From Paragorgia papillata (Eukaryota > Cnidaria > Anthozoa > Scleralcyonacea > Coralliidae), in contig JAWNZC010000035.1 of assembly GCA_035771165.1 (NCBI GenBank), positions 504,838-568,837 of the forward strand: a stretch of DNA of 64,000 nt. Reading direction: 5' to 3'. This document shows positions 35,580-47,870 of the stretch, piece by piece (position 1 is the stretch's first letter; each line of letters begins with the position of its first letter). The notes under the pieces were generated by a model. It was given only the letters and a program-made list of their open reading frames with translations. It was not told the origin of the DNA and did not search any database. Both the position numbers and the translations under genes were made by a program.

Positions 35580-36640
35580 TTAAATTAAATGTTGAACGTA
35601 AAAAATAGTTTGTCTTTGTTATAGGATGGAAATGTTTCACTAATTGGTTTTAAATAAAAATCGACAAACGCAGAAAGGTTGTCAGTGGGAGAGCCGCAAC
35701 CGGTGAATTTGTTTTGTGGATTTTAGGTAACAAATAGAATACCGGTATACTTGGATATAGATCCGGAACGAAAAACTTAAAAGTTTTGTAGTCAATTTGG
35801 CTCTCCATTTAGATGGTGTGTACATGTAGGTACCGGGTGATATTTGAGAACAATTGGTTAAGAATCTCTCTCGAATTTGATTGAATTAATTCATAATTTT
35901 AAAGGTTGTACAATTGTGTAAATGGCTCAGTCTCAAAGTCATTTGATGACCAGATCGATATGGCACCATTGGACTCAATTGTAGAAAGATTGTTAGTTGC
36001 AGTTTGAACTATTTCAGCATGATAAAAGCTTGTTTTTAAGGTGGAAAGAGCGGAAGAAATATAAGCCAAAAGGTTGGAATCACTCAGTGTTTAGCTGGAT
36101 CCCAAGAGCTTTGGAGTTTGAAAGGAAGTTGGTTGTTGGAGTTATAACCGAATAGATGGAATTTCGTTTACATGGTCCGGCGAAAATTTAAAAAAGAATA
36201 ATAAATGTTTGCCAATCAACTGGTTTAGGTATGGGTCTATGGGATAAATTTGAATCCCTAGGAGAGGATTAAAGTTATTGGTTCCGAAAGAGTATAGTCA
36301 GTTAAATTTACAATCAATTTTTGGATAACAGGTTTATTAATTTTCTCCTTTAACTTGGTTTTATCTTTATTTTTCTTAGAAGAACGCCGGTCTTGTTTTA
36401 TCTTTTATTGTTTTGGAATATCATTAGTGGTGCCTGAAACAATTTCTGGAGTATTTGAAACATCATGATTGTCATCATCTCCAAGAGTTGGTGTCTCAAA
36501 AATTTGGTTATACACAGGAGAATTTTCGGCGGGAGTATAGGTATGGCCTGCCTGTCTGTGTCTAATAAACACATTATCAAATGTAACCATATCGCTGTGG
36601 TGGATAGTAGGTTTGTGAAATGTACACATCAAATTTGATA
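35580..36640 (-). pseudogene. degenerate Penelope-like element, N-terminal and early RT region
   Basis: On the minus strand, broken frames read VNLTDYTLSEPITLILS then (after a stop) GFKFIP, then PSIPVFYLLPKIHKTNSP, then in a shifted frame GCGSPTDNLSAFVDFYLKPI. These are conserved blocks of Penelope-like reverse transcriptases in the right order. The upstream frame ending QIFETPTLGDDDNHDVS may be its N-terminus. Later RT motifs and the GIY-YIG endonuclease are missing; the match ends near 35580. Confidence 0.7.
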
Positions 36641-36659
36641 ATATATTTAGCTAAAATTT

Positions 36660-36820
36660 CCCTTGGCTAAAATTGCCAAGGGATTGTTTATTTGCCTTCA
36701 CTCCTTTGTTTCCACGCGCTTACGTGTTTATCCCGCATTTCCCTTGGCTAAAATTGCCAAGGGATTGTTTATTTGCCTTCACTCCTTTGTTTCCACGCGC
36801 TTACGTGTCTATCCCGCACA
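36660..36820. repeat. two tandem copies of an 81-bp unit
   Basis: CCCTTGGCTAAAATTGCCAA begins at 36660 and again at 36741; each unit ends TACGTGTTTATCCCGCA or TACGTGTCTATCCCGCA. The first 23 bp of each unit form a hairpin (CCCTTGG...CCAAGGG). A TGATTGGATAA box lies shortly downstream at about 36853. Confidence 0.85.
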
Positions 36821-36904
36821 AATCACGCGCGTTATTTCTGGGATTTTCAGAGGTAAATTGTGATTGGATAAAAAGGTAATACGTCACAGATATCGAATCT
36901 TGGC

Positions 36905-38832
36905 TCAGGTCCGCGGACGCTATTTTTTTGAAGATGGCAGAGCGATGAAAGAAAAAGCCAAAATTTCTGTACAAAACAACAGAGAAACAACAGAGGTTTT
37001 GGGGGTATATTTTAATACTTTCAGGTAAGTATTTCTTTTATTTTCTTACTACCTTAGTTTTAGAAACATTTTGGGGTATTAAAAAGACAAAAATTGTCTA
37101 ATAATGATATCACTTTATTGTTTGCGATGGTTTTTCTGCTGTTGTTGAAGCTGAGTGTCGGTTTTTGCCGTGGTCCAAAATCGATTATCACGACACTTGA
37201 ATCATTAAATTCTATATCACTTGACCTACAGGCTACAATTTGCACGAGCAAGTTTTCTTTGAAAATTGTTTTCTCCACAAATTTTCTGATACAAACGTTG
37301 TCAAAAGCAAATTAAATTTTCCAAATTGAAATATGTTAAAGAAAACTTATTTGTGTTATAAGCGGGAAAATATTTGACAACTTGTGGTCTTGTGTGGCAT
37401 TTTACATATGTCGCACCTGAGAGACTGAGAGTATCAGTCTACTCCGTACTTTTCTATAACAACTAAGCTCACACCCAACTGGTACACGCACGACGTACAG
37501 TATAACTTCTAACGCTTTCGTGTGTTTTTCCTTTCTTTTTACGTTTTAAGGAACACATTCTAATAACGATTGGTAGTGCTCCAGTTGAGAAACAACCAAC
37601 TGACTCAACATCTCTGTGATGGAAGAGGGCATCCCAGCTGGGTCAGGACATCTATGGTACGAAGAATCTGAGTCGATCACCATACACGACGTTGAACCAC
37701 TACTTAGCTCTACATTCATGCACCAAACACCCGAGCAGCCAACACTAAACAGAAATGACGCAGTAGTTCATGTTTCTCCAGACCCAGTGCCATCAGCTGA
37801 TCGCAATCAAATAATGAAAAAGCTCGATGAAATTTAAAAAAAAACCAAATTGAAATTCTTTCACGACTAAACGTTCGCGATGAACATGTCACTACTATTC
37901 GACAAATTCCAGTGAAGAAACCTTCCGCGCTATTGCCTGTGCCTATAGAATCACAGAAAAGTATCATATCCCAATGGCGACCGACAACAAAATTGTGAAC
38001 GACAAAATGCTGGCGCAAACGCTTCGGTTAAAGCTAAAAAGCTCAAGTGCTGGATTTCTTGAGGCCAACTTGATCGTCTTCGTTTTTGCTCCAGATGAAT
38101 CTGTCGAAATAAACTGTTCGGACCCACGCGGAATAAAGCAACTAGATCCAGATAAACTTAATACTTTCGTGTGTGTGTCGATGAGTGGACATGTGCATGT
38201 GGTCGTGTAGACGTGGACGTGTTTTCGTGTGGACATGTGGACATGTGGTCGTGGACGTGTAAACGTGTGGACGCGCACGTATCGTCGTAGGTTGATGTGT
38301 GGTCGTGCACCTGTAGACGTGGACGTGTTGACGTACACGTGCGCGCGAGGACGTGTGATCGTAGACGTGTGTACATGGACGTGTGGTAGTAGATGTGTGT
38401 ACCTAGATGTGGACTTGGACGTGGACGTGTGGAAGTACACGTGTGGACGAGGACATGTGGTCGTAGACGTTGACGTGTGGTCGTGGACGTGTGGTCGTGG
38501 ACATGCACGTATGGTCGTGAACGTGGACGTGGACGTGTAGACATGAGCATGTGGACCTGGACAGGTGGACGTGGACGTGTGGTCGTGGACGTATGGACAT
38601 GGACATGTGGATGCGTGGACGTGGAGGTGTGAACGTGTGGACGCGCTTGCGTGGACGTGTGGTCGCCGAACTTTATCGCCAAGTTCGAGTTAATAAAGAG
38701 TCAGTGGTGGCGTACAAGGGTCGGCGTTTTGAACACGACTTACTTCCTAAATTGAGAATTCCATCCGTCGAATTAGAAAGTTTCGGCTGTCTAAAAGCTG
38801 AACATTTATTCGGTACTTTCTCATTCCTGTAA
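36905..38832 (+). pseudogene. BEN-domain-like gene, frameshifted and split by a hexamer array
   Basis: A possible 5' exon ends at CAG before GTAAGT (37024), and coding sequence starts after a TTTTAAG acceptor near 37550 (MEEGIPAGSGHLWYEESESI). Frames then shift: KKLDEI is followed by NQIEILSRLNVRDEH in another frame, and from 37974 by NDKMLAQTLRLKLKSSSAGF and FAPDESVEINCSDPRGIKQL, DPDKLN. The last segment resembles the first half of a BEN domain, a DNA- or protein-binding fold (pattern NCS..RG.K.LDP.KL). The frame then enters the GTGGAC array at about 38170. Beyond it AELYRQVRVNKESVVAYKGR and RIPSVELESFG run to a stop at 38832, possibly the C-terminus. BEN assignment is by eye and moderate. 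Confidence 0.45.
38180..38665. repeat. GTGGAC/GTGGTC hexamer minisatellite
   Basis: About 480 bp of 6-bp units (GTGGAC, GTGGTC, GTAGAC) without spacer. All six frames are mostly open, giving VDVWTC or HVHTST repeats that are not genes. It begins inside the BEN-like coding region. Confidence 0.92.
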
Positions 38833-39980
38833 ACGTGTGGAAATCACGCGTTCCACCTTTAATGCGACAAAGTGGAAGTGGAAGCTTTTGGGAGTTGGTT
38901 GATCGTTTGTCATAAAAACAAAACAAAATGGTTCTTTTAGAAAACACAAAATATCGTTAGGGTTTAATTGTGGCGATAATAACAGGGCGGATCTAGGAAT
39001 ATTTATACTTTAGTCAAATTTGTTGAAGTCCACATTTTTAGGGCATGCGCCCCCCCCCCCCCCCTGGGAAATTTTTAAAATTTTTTGTCTCTGAAATGGT
39101 GTTTCCCGCACTCTGACAGCAATTTTGAGCACAATTTTAAAAGTCTTAAAACATGTTTTTAATGGCGCCTTGTGTCCCAAAGTATGATGCACATTACTAC
39201 GTTACGTATATACGCATCATTCTTGTTTCTGAAACCTTATTTATAATTCTTTATGTAATTTTATACTGCATATCTAACAGCCTTGGTTGGCGTTATTTGA
39301 TACGCAACATATATAGCCACAGGCTAATGAGCTAATATTCATTTGCTCTTTGTTAGTAAAATCAAATATCTCCGTCGACGATTTACTCCCTTATATCACG
39401 CTACTTTAACGCCAGTGTGGTTCTCATTACCTACTCTAAAACTTATAAATTACGACTGTTTACCAAGTTCAAATGAGCACACAGATTTTACACAAATACA
39501 GGGAAAACCCTAACTTGCATGCCCGCAGCCAGACGTATTTTGAAATTGAAATTGAAACCAAAACCCTGAATAAATTTAACAAATCTAGCAATCTTTTATA
39601 TCGTAGAACGACCATAAACACGGGAATAATGAATCGTGTTGTCAGATATTTCACGTATCTCAAGCTGCCTTTCGAAAGCGCAACAAAATAGCTGTCAGCT
39701 TGTAATTTCGAAAACTTTTATAGGCTGATAAATTCATAAACATTTCCGCGCTCCGAGACCAGTTATAACCTGAAGAATTGAAAGCAATACAGCACTATTG
39801 CGTCGGACGGCTTCATAAACACCAATCATAATGAATATATGAAAACATTTCAAGTTAAACTTGCCTTGGACTTTTTGAGCGAGAGAATGCCCTTCACGGC
39901 TTCACGTGTTGAGCGTATTTATATTAGGTAAAGAAGTCTTGCCAAATATTCTTCTTTAGTTACCGAGAACTCGACAAACC
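38833..39980. other. unannotated stretch with a C run
   Basis: A run of C at about 39048-39064 is the only notable simple sequence. Short frames (39153-39335, 39473-39691) match nothing I know. Confidence 0.55.
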
Positions 39981-40118
39981 ATGTCGCTTTCAGATGAAAT
40001 CGATGCATATATTTGTCGCAATAACACCTTGTTGTTGCTTTTTAAAGCTGATCGCGCACGATTAAATATGCTTGTAGAAGCCATGATCGAGGCAAACAGA
40101 TCGCACACTTGGTGGCTG
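39981..40118 (+). CDS. possible short first exon of an unknown gene
   Basis: ATG at 39981 opens MSLSDEIDAYICRNNTLLLL and continues to a GTAAGT donor (40119) after NRSHTWWL. Composition looks protein-like, but no downstream exon was identified. It could equally be a chance frame. Confidence 0.28.
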
Positions 40119-40140
40119 GTAAGTTAGTCAAGGTTCTGCA

Positions 40141-40405
40141 TAGCCAATCAGCTTGCTCAATTTGAGGTAAATCAGTCAAGATTTGGAGCAAGCCGTGTTC
40201 AACCAATGAGAATGGCTAAATCGGGTCAAAATAAGTCAAAATGGCTGCCAGATACGGCAAACCAATCAGTGTTCAGAATTTACCTTGTTTTGACCAATCA
40301 GAGTGGCTAAAACGGGGTAAATAAGTCAAAATGGCCGCCAAATTCGGCAAGCCTAATCAGTGCCACCAGGAGGTATAAAACGTCCGCGTGCCTTCCCGCA
40401 AATGG
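40141..40405 (+). promoter_or_regulatory. tandem CCAAT boxes followed by a TATA box
   Basis: CCAATCAG or CCAATGAG words occur at about 40144, 40201, 40262 and 40303 (a CTAATCAG variant near 40352), within repeats of about 50-75 bp carrying GGCTAAAACGGGGTAAATAA and AGTCAAAATGGC. A TATAAAA box is at 40374-40380. The spacing resembles a strong RNA polymerase II promoter of the histone type. No clear ORF starts immediately downstream, so the driven transcript is unknown. Confidence 0.5.
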
Positions 40406-40750
40406 TCCTGGTGACGAATTATATTTTCCGCAATTGTTCTCGCTGCTATTACGTAGTTTTTAACCGGACTTTTTTTGCAATCGCTATTTTTTTTACCTTG
40501 GTCGTCTGACTTATTTGACTAACGCTAGATCCGCCCCTGATATATAAGGGGTTGTTTACATGAGCTGGGCTAGCACGCGGTTAGACCTACGTTTAAAAGA
40601 TGCGTGAAGAGCCATATCGAAATGGGAAACTTAAATTACCTAAGACTTCCAAATCTGAAAACTATTGCAAACATTTTCAAGAATGAGAGAAACACAAACA
40701 CGGTTTGACCATGAAGACATATTATAAAATAACATGTATACACCAAGCAA

Positions 40751-40794
40751 TCTGATTGGTTAATACCCGTGCAGTTTAAGAGCATCCTGCACGG
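40751..40794 (+). promoter_or_regulatory. TGATTGG box and short hairpin at the 5' end of a recombinase locus (locus C)
   Basis: TCTGATTGGTTAA (40751-40763) is followed by CCGTGCAG (40767-40774), a 12-nt spacer and CTGCACGG (40787-40794). The recombinase start codon follows 33 bp later. The hairpin arm reappears at the ends of the palindrome at 42533-42697. It may be promoter, terminal recombination site, or both. Confidence 0.5.
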
Positions 40795-40826
40795 AAATTT
40801 TCTGGCCAAAGTGCGGGTTTTTTAAA

Positions 40827-42302
40827 ATGTCGGACAATACAAATTTTTCGAGGTTTGAATTTGACAATAATATCATAAATGAGAGCGAAATTAATGAAAA
40901 CAAGCCACGGAGATTCGCCCTAACTACGGAGGAAGACGTTGACGAGTTGGTCTAAAATGCACAAGCACAAAGCACAAAATACAAGACAATTTACGCTGTC
41001 AACACTTTTAAAGGTAAGTTTGTTTACACGATAGACTGTATATTAAATAACAACATTCCCAATTCACAAGCGAAATAATAAAATTTACAGAAATAAATAC
41101 ATTATTAATATTATGTTTTCAAGAATGGGCCAAAGTCCGTGAAATTACAACAGAGTTGCACGAAATGGATAATGAGACATTGGACAGCCATTTACGATTG
41201 TTTTACGCCGAAGTAAAAAACCTGGCTGGGGAGGACTACAGCAAGTCAACCCTACTCGGTTTAAGGTATGGTTTGGAGAGATATCTCAACTCCCCACCAC
41301 ACAACAAAGGTGTCACAATATCTGGAAACCCAGAATTTAAAAGGTCCAACCTTGTCCTCAACGCGAAGCTTAAATCCCTCAAAAAAGGACCGTAAATAAA
41401 AAAAAGCACAAACCTCCCCTCGAGGCCGAAGACTTGGAAAAGCTGAAGACATGAAGTGGTGTATTTGATTCCTCAATCCCCATGGACTGCAGCGAAATGT
41501 CTGGTTCCACACGGTATTGTTTTGGTGTCGTCGCGGTCGCGAAGGTCAAAGAAATTGGACAAAAGAGAGCTTCATCTTCGCACAAGATCAGACTGGTGAG
41601 GAATATGCAACAATGACGCATTGCGAAGCCTCCAAAAATCACCCAGGAGGAATAAAGGATACCGAGAGTTTCCAACATATGGGTCGAATGTACAAGACAA
41701 AGGAGGAAAACGACGGGTACACAGCGTTAAAGCACTACATCAGCAAGTTAAATCCGGCGTGTGAAGCTTTCTTTCACTACCCGAAGCGTAAATGGAGGTC
41801 AACTGATGCAACCTGGTACGAAAATCGTCCTCTTGGCGTTTACAAACTGGGCGATATGATGAAGAATATAAGTGGAGCTGCTGGTTTGTCCAAAATCTAC
41901 ACAAACCACTGTGTACGAGCCACTTCAATTACCCTTTGGTCAAACGCTGGCTTAACCAACCGACACATAATGTCAATTTCGGGCCATCGAAATGAGCAGT
42001 CCCTGAATCACTACAACCGTAGACCATCAACATCACAGCTTAAGCGCTGTAGTGAAGTTCTGTCACAGGCTCTTGGCGATGAAACAAGTGATTCCGATCA
42101 GCATCGAGCAGTCCAGCGAAAGCGTATCGTTGACAGTCTTAATATTAACCCATTAAAGTCAAATGCCTCAGCCATGACAGCAACAACCTTCAATTCTCAC
42201 TCTCAGTCTTCCAGCGTTCAGATCGGAAATCTTCCGAACTTTGATTCTATGTTTAGCGGTTGTTCCATCGGGAATGTAAATGTTAAATTCAGTCTGCAAT
42301 AG
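40827..42302 (+). pseudogene. Crypton-like tyrosine recombinase (KIAA1958/DUF3504-like), decayed
   Basis: Exon 1 (40827-41013) reads MSDNTNFSRFEFDNNIINES and TTEEDVDELV, then a TAA stop, then NAQAQSTKYKTIYAVNTFK before a GTAAGT donor. Exon 2 starts after TTTTCAAG (41124) with EWAKVREITTELHEM and an N-terminal SAM-like, DNA-binding-type region (HLRLFYAEVKNLAGEDYSKS). A stop and frameshift follow near 41393-41460. The catalytic domain continues in the frame open at 41517: WCRRGREGQRN (catalytic Arg), TNHCVRATSI (H..R, about 41904-41921), ISGHRNEQSLNHY (H and nucleophile Tyr, about 41980-42016). The R-H-R-H-Y set defines the tyrosine recombinase fold, which cuts and rejoins DNA through a 3'-phosphotyrosine. 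Lesions indicate a dead copy. Confidence 0.82.
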
Positions 42303-42532
42303 TGAACTTGAACTGAACTCTTGTTATATATATTTTAAAACGTTGTAAAACCTTGTTCTATATTTGCGATCACATTTCAGTAATTCAGTTCCTGTCGAAG
42401 GACAATCGTGGGTAGGGATGTACTCTCTTTTAATTGGTATCTGAGAATTGTTGTGAGAATTGCATACTTCATCAATTGTTTAAACAAGGTTTACCGTTGT
42501 TTCACTGTCGTTATTTTATAAAACAAATACCA

Positions 42533-42697
42533 AATGGTTTTCTGTGCAGGATAGTGTGATCCAAACACTTGGGATGTTGCTCGACTTTCGAAAAGCTAAA
42601 AAACTCTCGCCTAGGCGGCTCGTGTTTTTTTACGCTTTTCGAAAGTCTCGCAACATCCCGATTGTTTGGATCACACTATCCCGCACGGAAAACCATT
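42533..42697. repeat. long palindrome downstream of the recombinase pseudogene
   Basis: Arms of about 65-70 bp (AATGGTTTTCTGTGCAGGAT ... GACTTTCGAAAAGC) pair across a centre CTCGCCTAGGCGGCTCG. The outer CTGTGCAGGATAG relates to the hairpin arm at 40767. It lies about 230 bp after the recombinase stop codon. Confidence 0.85.
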
Positions 42698-45600
42698 GGT
42701 ATTCCTTAAATAATAGACAGTTACAAATGCTGTGTTGACATCAGTACCTAGGAAGCTTGACTTGAAGACTAGAGATAAAAGAAACATAAGTCACACTGCC
42801 TTAGTACTTTAAATAACGTATTCGTAATGTTTACCGGAGTATATAACGCCTTACTGCTTGGTATAACTACAAACCCAAGTTATAAGCACCAAATGAGCGA
42901 AAAGTATGTTGAACTGTTTCCATGTCTATATTTACAATTGGAAATGTCTGTTTCGAAACATGTTTAAATATTTTCTATTTGAAAAATTTAAAAACAGTTT
43001 ATATGGTAATGATCGTTTGAATCTGCCGATTCCAACACTACTGGTTTTGTCTACTAAACGTATTAAGATCCGTTTAATTATATATTTGGCTACATTTAGG
43101 GATTTACCTCGCAAAGACTTTATAAGGAGACGTACTTCATGTAAGACCATGTATAGAAGACCTCGCTTGATTTGTCAATAATTTAATATGCTAGTCTTGA
43201 TAAAGTGCGTCCGGTGCAGCTGGAAGTCGTAATTCTAAGACTTGAAAATCAAAAATTAAGCTTACTTCCAACAGTCTCAGTGCGGCTCAACCTGGCTTAG
43301 TGATTGCTTCTAGAAACTTTGTACTTTTTAACAAAGACTTATGCGCGCGGCGTTTCCCAGGTTTTCTAGAAAACGTACATGTGAAGCATGGCGGAAATTA
43401 AGTACATGTTGGTGAACTGTCCGTTTAGAATACCTATGGAAAATAGGTATAAATTCGCAATGTTTTATTCTAATAATGAAATATCTATAATACAATCTAT
43501 TTAAGAAAGCTAATGCAATTTTTTTAACTAAATACAATGACTGGGGTTTGTTTCCACCAAAAACAAAAGCTTTCCTTCACTTTTGTGAAATAAGTTTTAC
43601 GAACTGTAAATAACAAAAATTTGTTATTCCATTATTCGCTCAATATTATAGCTGACATCACTGTGAATATTTTACTTTAATAATCTTTTTCTTGAAAAGA
43701 TTTAAAATTATCTTATAAGTTTTCAAAAAAGTCGTTCTATTATAACATCTCACGGCGTCACAAATTCCTTAATTTTCTCCCACTTGGAATCGCTCAGTTC
43801 CAGGCCTCGCGTGGACGCGCGCGCTGCGCGAAGCTGATATATTCAATAAACATGGCTGAAAGAAGCTAGAAAGACATAGACATGATGTGGTTTTTAATTT
43901 GGAATTCAGTGACGTGACGGTAGAAATGATATCCGTGGCCGACGAATCGTGGTTTCAACACATTCGGACGTCCGAAAGTCGCCTGACTTAACAGTCGGTA
44001 ATACGCTCGACAAGAAGCAGATAATACAGACTATATATGAGCGATTGAGCGCCACGCTCGTATTCTTCCTCATTCCTCAAGCACATCAGTCAAGCGATAA
44101 GACTTTTCCACTACAATTCCGATGGATTTGATATTGTGTGTTGCGTAGAACCTATGGGGAACTATCTCCTCGGATGTCAGCACTGGATTTTCGACAATCA
44201 AGATCTGATCTTTTCTTCAGCAAGATTCAGTGGGAAAAATTGTATTACAGCAAAATTTGACAACCAACTAAAGTGTGTTGGTAAACCGAAATTTGTTAAT
44301 TCGAGGAACACTCGTTCGGTGATGTTGCTGGGCAGTTGGTGTAGGAGCTGGAGAAGAGCTCTTTTACTATTTTGTTTAAATTGAGCCAGAAATTGAGCCA
44401 GAGACAGTCGAGATAAGTTTTAATTTACAAACAGAACTATCATAATAATGACATTGCAGATTTTAACGTTGCAGGGATTGATTAACTGTTAATTTGTATT
44501 CTCTTTGTCACCATACATGTATAAATATCTACTGCAGTACAGTGAATTTTGTTGTATTAAACTTGTATGGCCAGGTGTTTTAATAATTATAAGTGTCATA
44601 ACTGTTAAAACCTTGCCTGGACTGCAGTAGCTATCCAGAAAAATATTCTTATCAGTTGACCAAAATCAGCTGTTAGCTAGTGAAATGACTTTCCAGGGCA
44701 ATGCTTTATGGTTTCAGTGCAAAAAGGCCAGGGTTTCCATGCATATATTGAAATAGACTCATTAAATTATCCATATTCGGGTCTTTGTGGTAAACAACCC
44801 CAGTGGCTCAGCCTGCTCCAAATAGTGCAATAATGTATTGTACTTTTAATACAACAGTATTAAAACATTGTTTCCATATAGATGTAAGACCCAGAGGAAT
44901 ATTGGTTTGATCATATGGTCTTACAGATGTATTGCTTGTGGATCCAATGTGTTGTCCATGATTGTGCCTTTCAGCTGAGCAACTATGCTGTCTGCTCTTA
45001 AGGCTATATCTAAAACCATGCTTTAATAAGCTCCTTTACTGTAAAATGTCACTATATATTGAATCTCTAAAGAACAGTCCATTTTGAGCAAGACAATAAT
45101 AGCTCAGTACTCAAAATAATCATTCAAAAATTATTGGTTGTTTTGATTTGGGGTATCATACACTATTATAATGAATTATAATACTTTATAGGCAACTGTA
45201 CAGGTCTTTAACTATAATATTTTTGGGTATTAAACTGTACATGTTTGAAATTGGAAGCAAAACACAAGTGTTATAATTGTAGTATTGTACCCTAATTTTT
45301 CCTGTATAATTCCTATAATTACATGGTGAGTTTATCCTGGGCAAAATACAAATTCTAGTAGTTGCTATTAAAGCATTGTGCTTGTATATACAGGTACAAT
45401 TTGTTTATACGACGATGTACATCCATGTGTGTGTGCATGGAGAGGGGGGGGGAAGGAAAGAAAAAATTTGTCCAACAGAAATAGTGAATGAAAGAACTAA
45501 TCACAATGAGCCCAAATGAATTCCAACATCCACTTTCATTGAGTCCAGGGTCACTGTTGCTTGACATGGCAGCTGAAACAGACCCACTTACACCCCCAGC

Positions 45601-47113
45601 ACACATTGGATGGTATGTCTATACCATGTCTTTTATATTGAGACATTTTTTTTATTACAGGGAGGGAGGAGGGTAAATTGTAAAATTTGTGAAATAAATT
45701 CCAAAGTTCACAGGGTACATGTTTCAAAAACTCAATTAAAATATGTTAAGCATTTATTTAATTTAATCTTTAAAGGTACACATGTGGAACTGGATATATT
45801 TTGACTTACTGCAAACGTTTCGTTAACTCTCTGACAACAAATTATTAGCAACATATTTTAAAACTGGAGAATTTCAGTCAATTTTCCTTAGAATATATAC
45901 TATATACCAATGTTCAAACAACACTATATAATTATATATTTGTACGCGCTTGCCTTTGAGCTTCGGCAGTTATCGAAATGGAATATTTTTCTACTTCGCG
46001 GGATAGATGGATTTGGCAAACCTAAAGGTTTCTTCCCGCTATTACGTTGGTCAAGCTAATATTCACAAATTCATTTCTATGACACGTCTTTTAGCTCTTT
46101 CTTCTTCAGACAAACCACTCATTTTCGTCAATACTTTCAAAACTCTGTCTTTGGGAGATTTTATATCACATTTTCCACGATGATAATCGTTCTTTGATCA
46201 TTTAATGCTCACTTGACGAAGACTACCGCCGCGGAAGTACAGGGCAATTTTCAAGATGGCGGACACCAACATGTACAGCAAAAATACGTATTTAAAAGCG
46301 ACGTTTACCTTGACAACGTTTCATTCAACATGAATAATTCAGTAGTTTAAAACTTTGCGCTCATTCTGGCTTTCACAAAATTTGTGTTTGCCCTAAAGCC
46401 TTCATCCTTTGCACGTTCATTGGCTATTTCTCTTGGCACAGCTCCTATATTCGCGATCGACAAAAGGGAGATAAATGCGACAGTATTTCGCTAAAAATAT
46501 CGACAACTAATGTTGTCGTCCGTCGTTTAGTTCGCCCGTTAAAATCGAATACTGACGTAATACTCGCATCATAAAATGTGCAATATCAAAGGGAAATATT
46601 GTGAGAAAACGCTCAATTGCAGCTCAGAGGGAAAAAAACGTTTAATATTTTATTTATAAGTTGCATTTCCAGCTACAAAAGTTTCATAAATAACTTATAC
46701 TTTCATGCTAAAGGTAGAGCATTTACGAGCGACTTCATTGGCGACATTTTTTTGCGATAAGCCGCTGACACCAAGTACCCTAAAAGTCGGCGCGCATTCA
46801 AAGCCGATGGGAGGAATTTGGCTGATTTGTGACGCCGTGTCTATAATATTGTAGCCACCTTTCTCCGAGTGATCGGGATAGAACGTCGCTCGAATGCTGG
46901 GGTGTCTGGTCAAAGAAGTATTCGGTTACGCCTTTTTACCGATGAAGGAAGTGATGGTGATTATATCGATAACAACTTACGTTACACCGGAAGCTTCTTG
47001 TGCGTGCACTACCAAGATGCATGATTGTTACATCTGTAACAATCTTCTGCTTTCTTGGCTGCTTTGCACTTGTCTTCAAAATATCGCATTTCCAACCTCG
47101 GTGCTCCCCGGTA
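42698..47113. other. gene-poor stretch
   Basis: No exon with a recognisable product is seen. A possible exon at 45488-45612 (TMSPNEFQHPLSLSPGSLLL up to a GTATGT) and short frames at 43949-44384 and 46695-46913 could be host exons but have no motif support. A GC-rich palindromic word (GGACGCGCGCGCTGCGCG) lies near 43810. Confidence 0.5.
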
Positions 47114-47752
47114 CACTCTTAAAAATGGATGTGTTAAGATAACACACTTTTCTTGTCCAAAATTTAACACGTGTTGCAACAACACAGGTGTGTTACTATA
47201 GCACAGCTCAAGATGTGTTTTGGGTTTGTCCAAAATTTGACACGCTTCAAGATGTGTTTTTCAAAAAGGCGTGTTTCCTTACACATCATCGTGTGTTTCA
47301 CAACTCACCATGGTGTGTTTTTCTGACACTCTATAATACACCTTACGGTGTGTTATTTAAACGTTACCCTTTGGTGTGCTAAAGAAACGCACCTAAAAAT
47401 GTGGTAAATTTAACTGAAATGTACATATAATAAATGAATAACATGGTTTATTATAGAGCATTCAAAATAATTCAGATAACATTTGTCTGTACTCAGCACA
47501 AACGACTGGCACAACTAATTATGTTTACAATTTAATGGCAATGTTAAGAAATATCCATTTTAGTCCAGTCTATCACGAAAAATTAGGCATCATGTCATGT
47601 CTATTAATATATTAAAACATATTCTTTTCATTCAGATATAAACAATAATGATGTAACGAAGAACAAAACCAACAAATCTACAATGTATTACGGTACCCTT
47701 TAATATACAGTATTATTATATGTCTTGCGAGTCCGAACTGGCGTATTGAACG

Positions 47753-47795
47753 CTGATTGGCTAACGTGCGAGTCCGTACTTTACGGTACGGACTC
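47753..47795 (+). promoter_or_regulatory. TGATTGG box and short hairpin before the intact recombinase (locus B)
   Basis: CTGATTGGCTAACGTGCG (47753-47770) leads into GAGTCCGTAC (47770-47779), a 6-nt loop (TTTACG) and GTACGGACTC (47786-47795), followed by a third GTACGGAC. The start codon is 75 bp downstream. Compare locus A: TGATTGGCTGTCGTGCG then a 9-bp-arm hairpin with a 6-nt loop. Confidence 0.55.
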
Positions 47796-47870
47796 GGTGT
47801 ACGGACCCGCACAAAAACAACAAACTACAGCGAAACAATTTGTGAGCAAAATTAAACGAAATAGCGAAAA

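Noticed and set aside
38158..38682. Thr/His/Val-rich ORFs on both strands
   Set aside because: Translations of the GTGGAC hexamer array.
43949..44384. Two consecutive plus-strand ORFs as gene exons
   Set aside because: No splice signals or motif support.
47009..47233. Host exon interrupted by the 11.6-kb transposon
   Set aside because: Removing the element gives open frames across the junction (for example SVAYEYRGAPRLEMRYFEDK on the minus strand), but a stop lies close by and no homology is recognised, so it could be chance.
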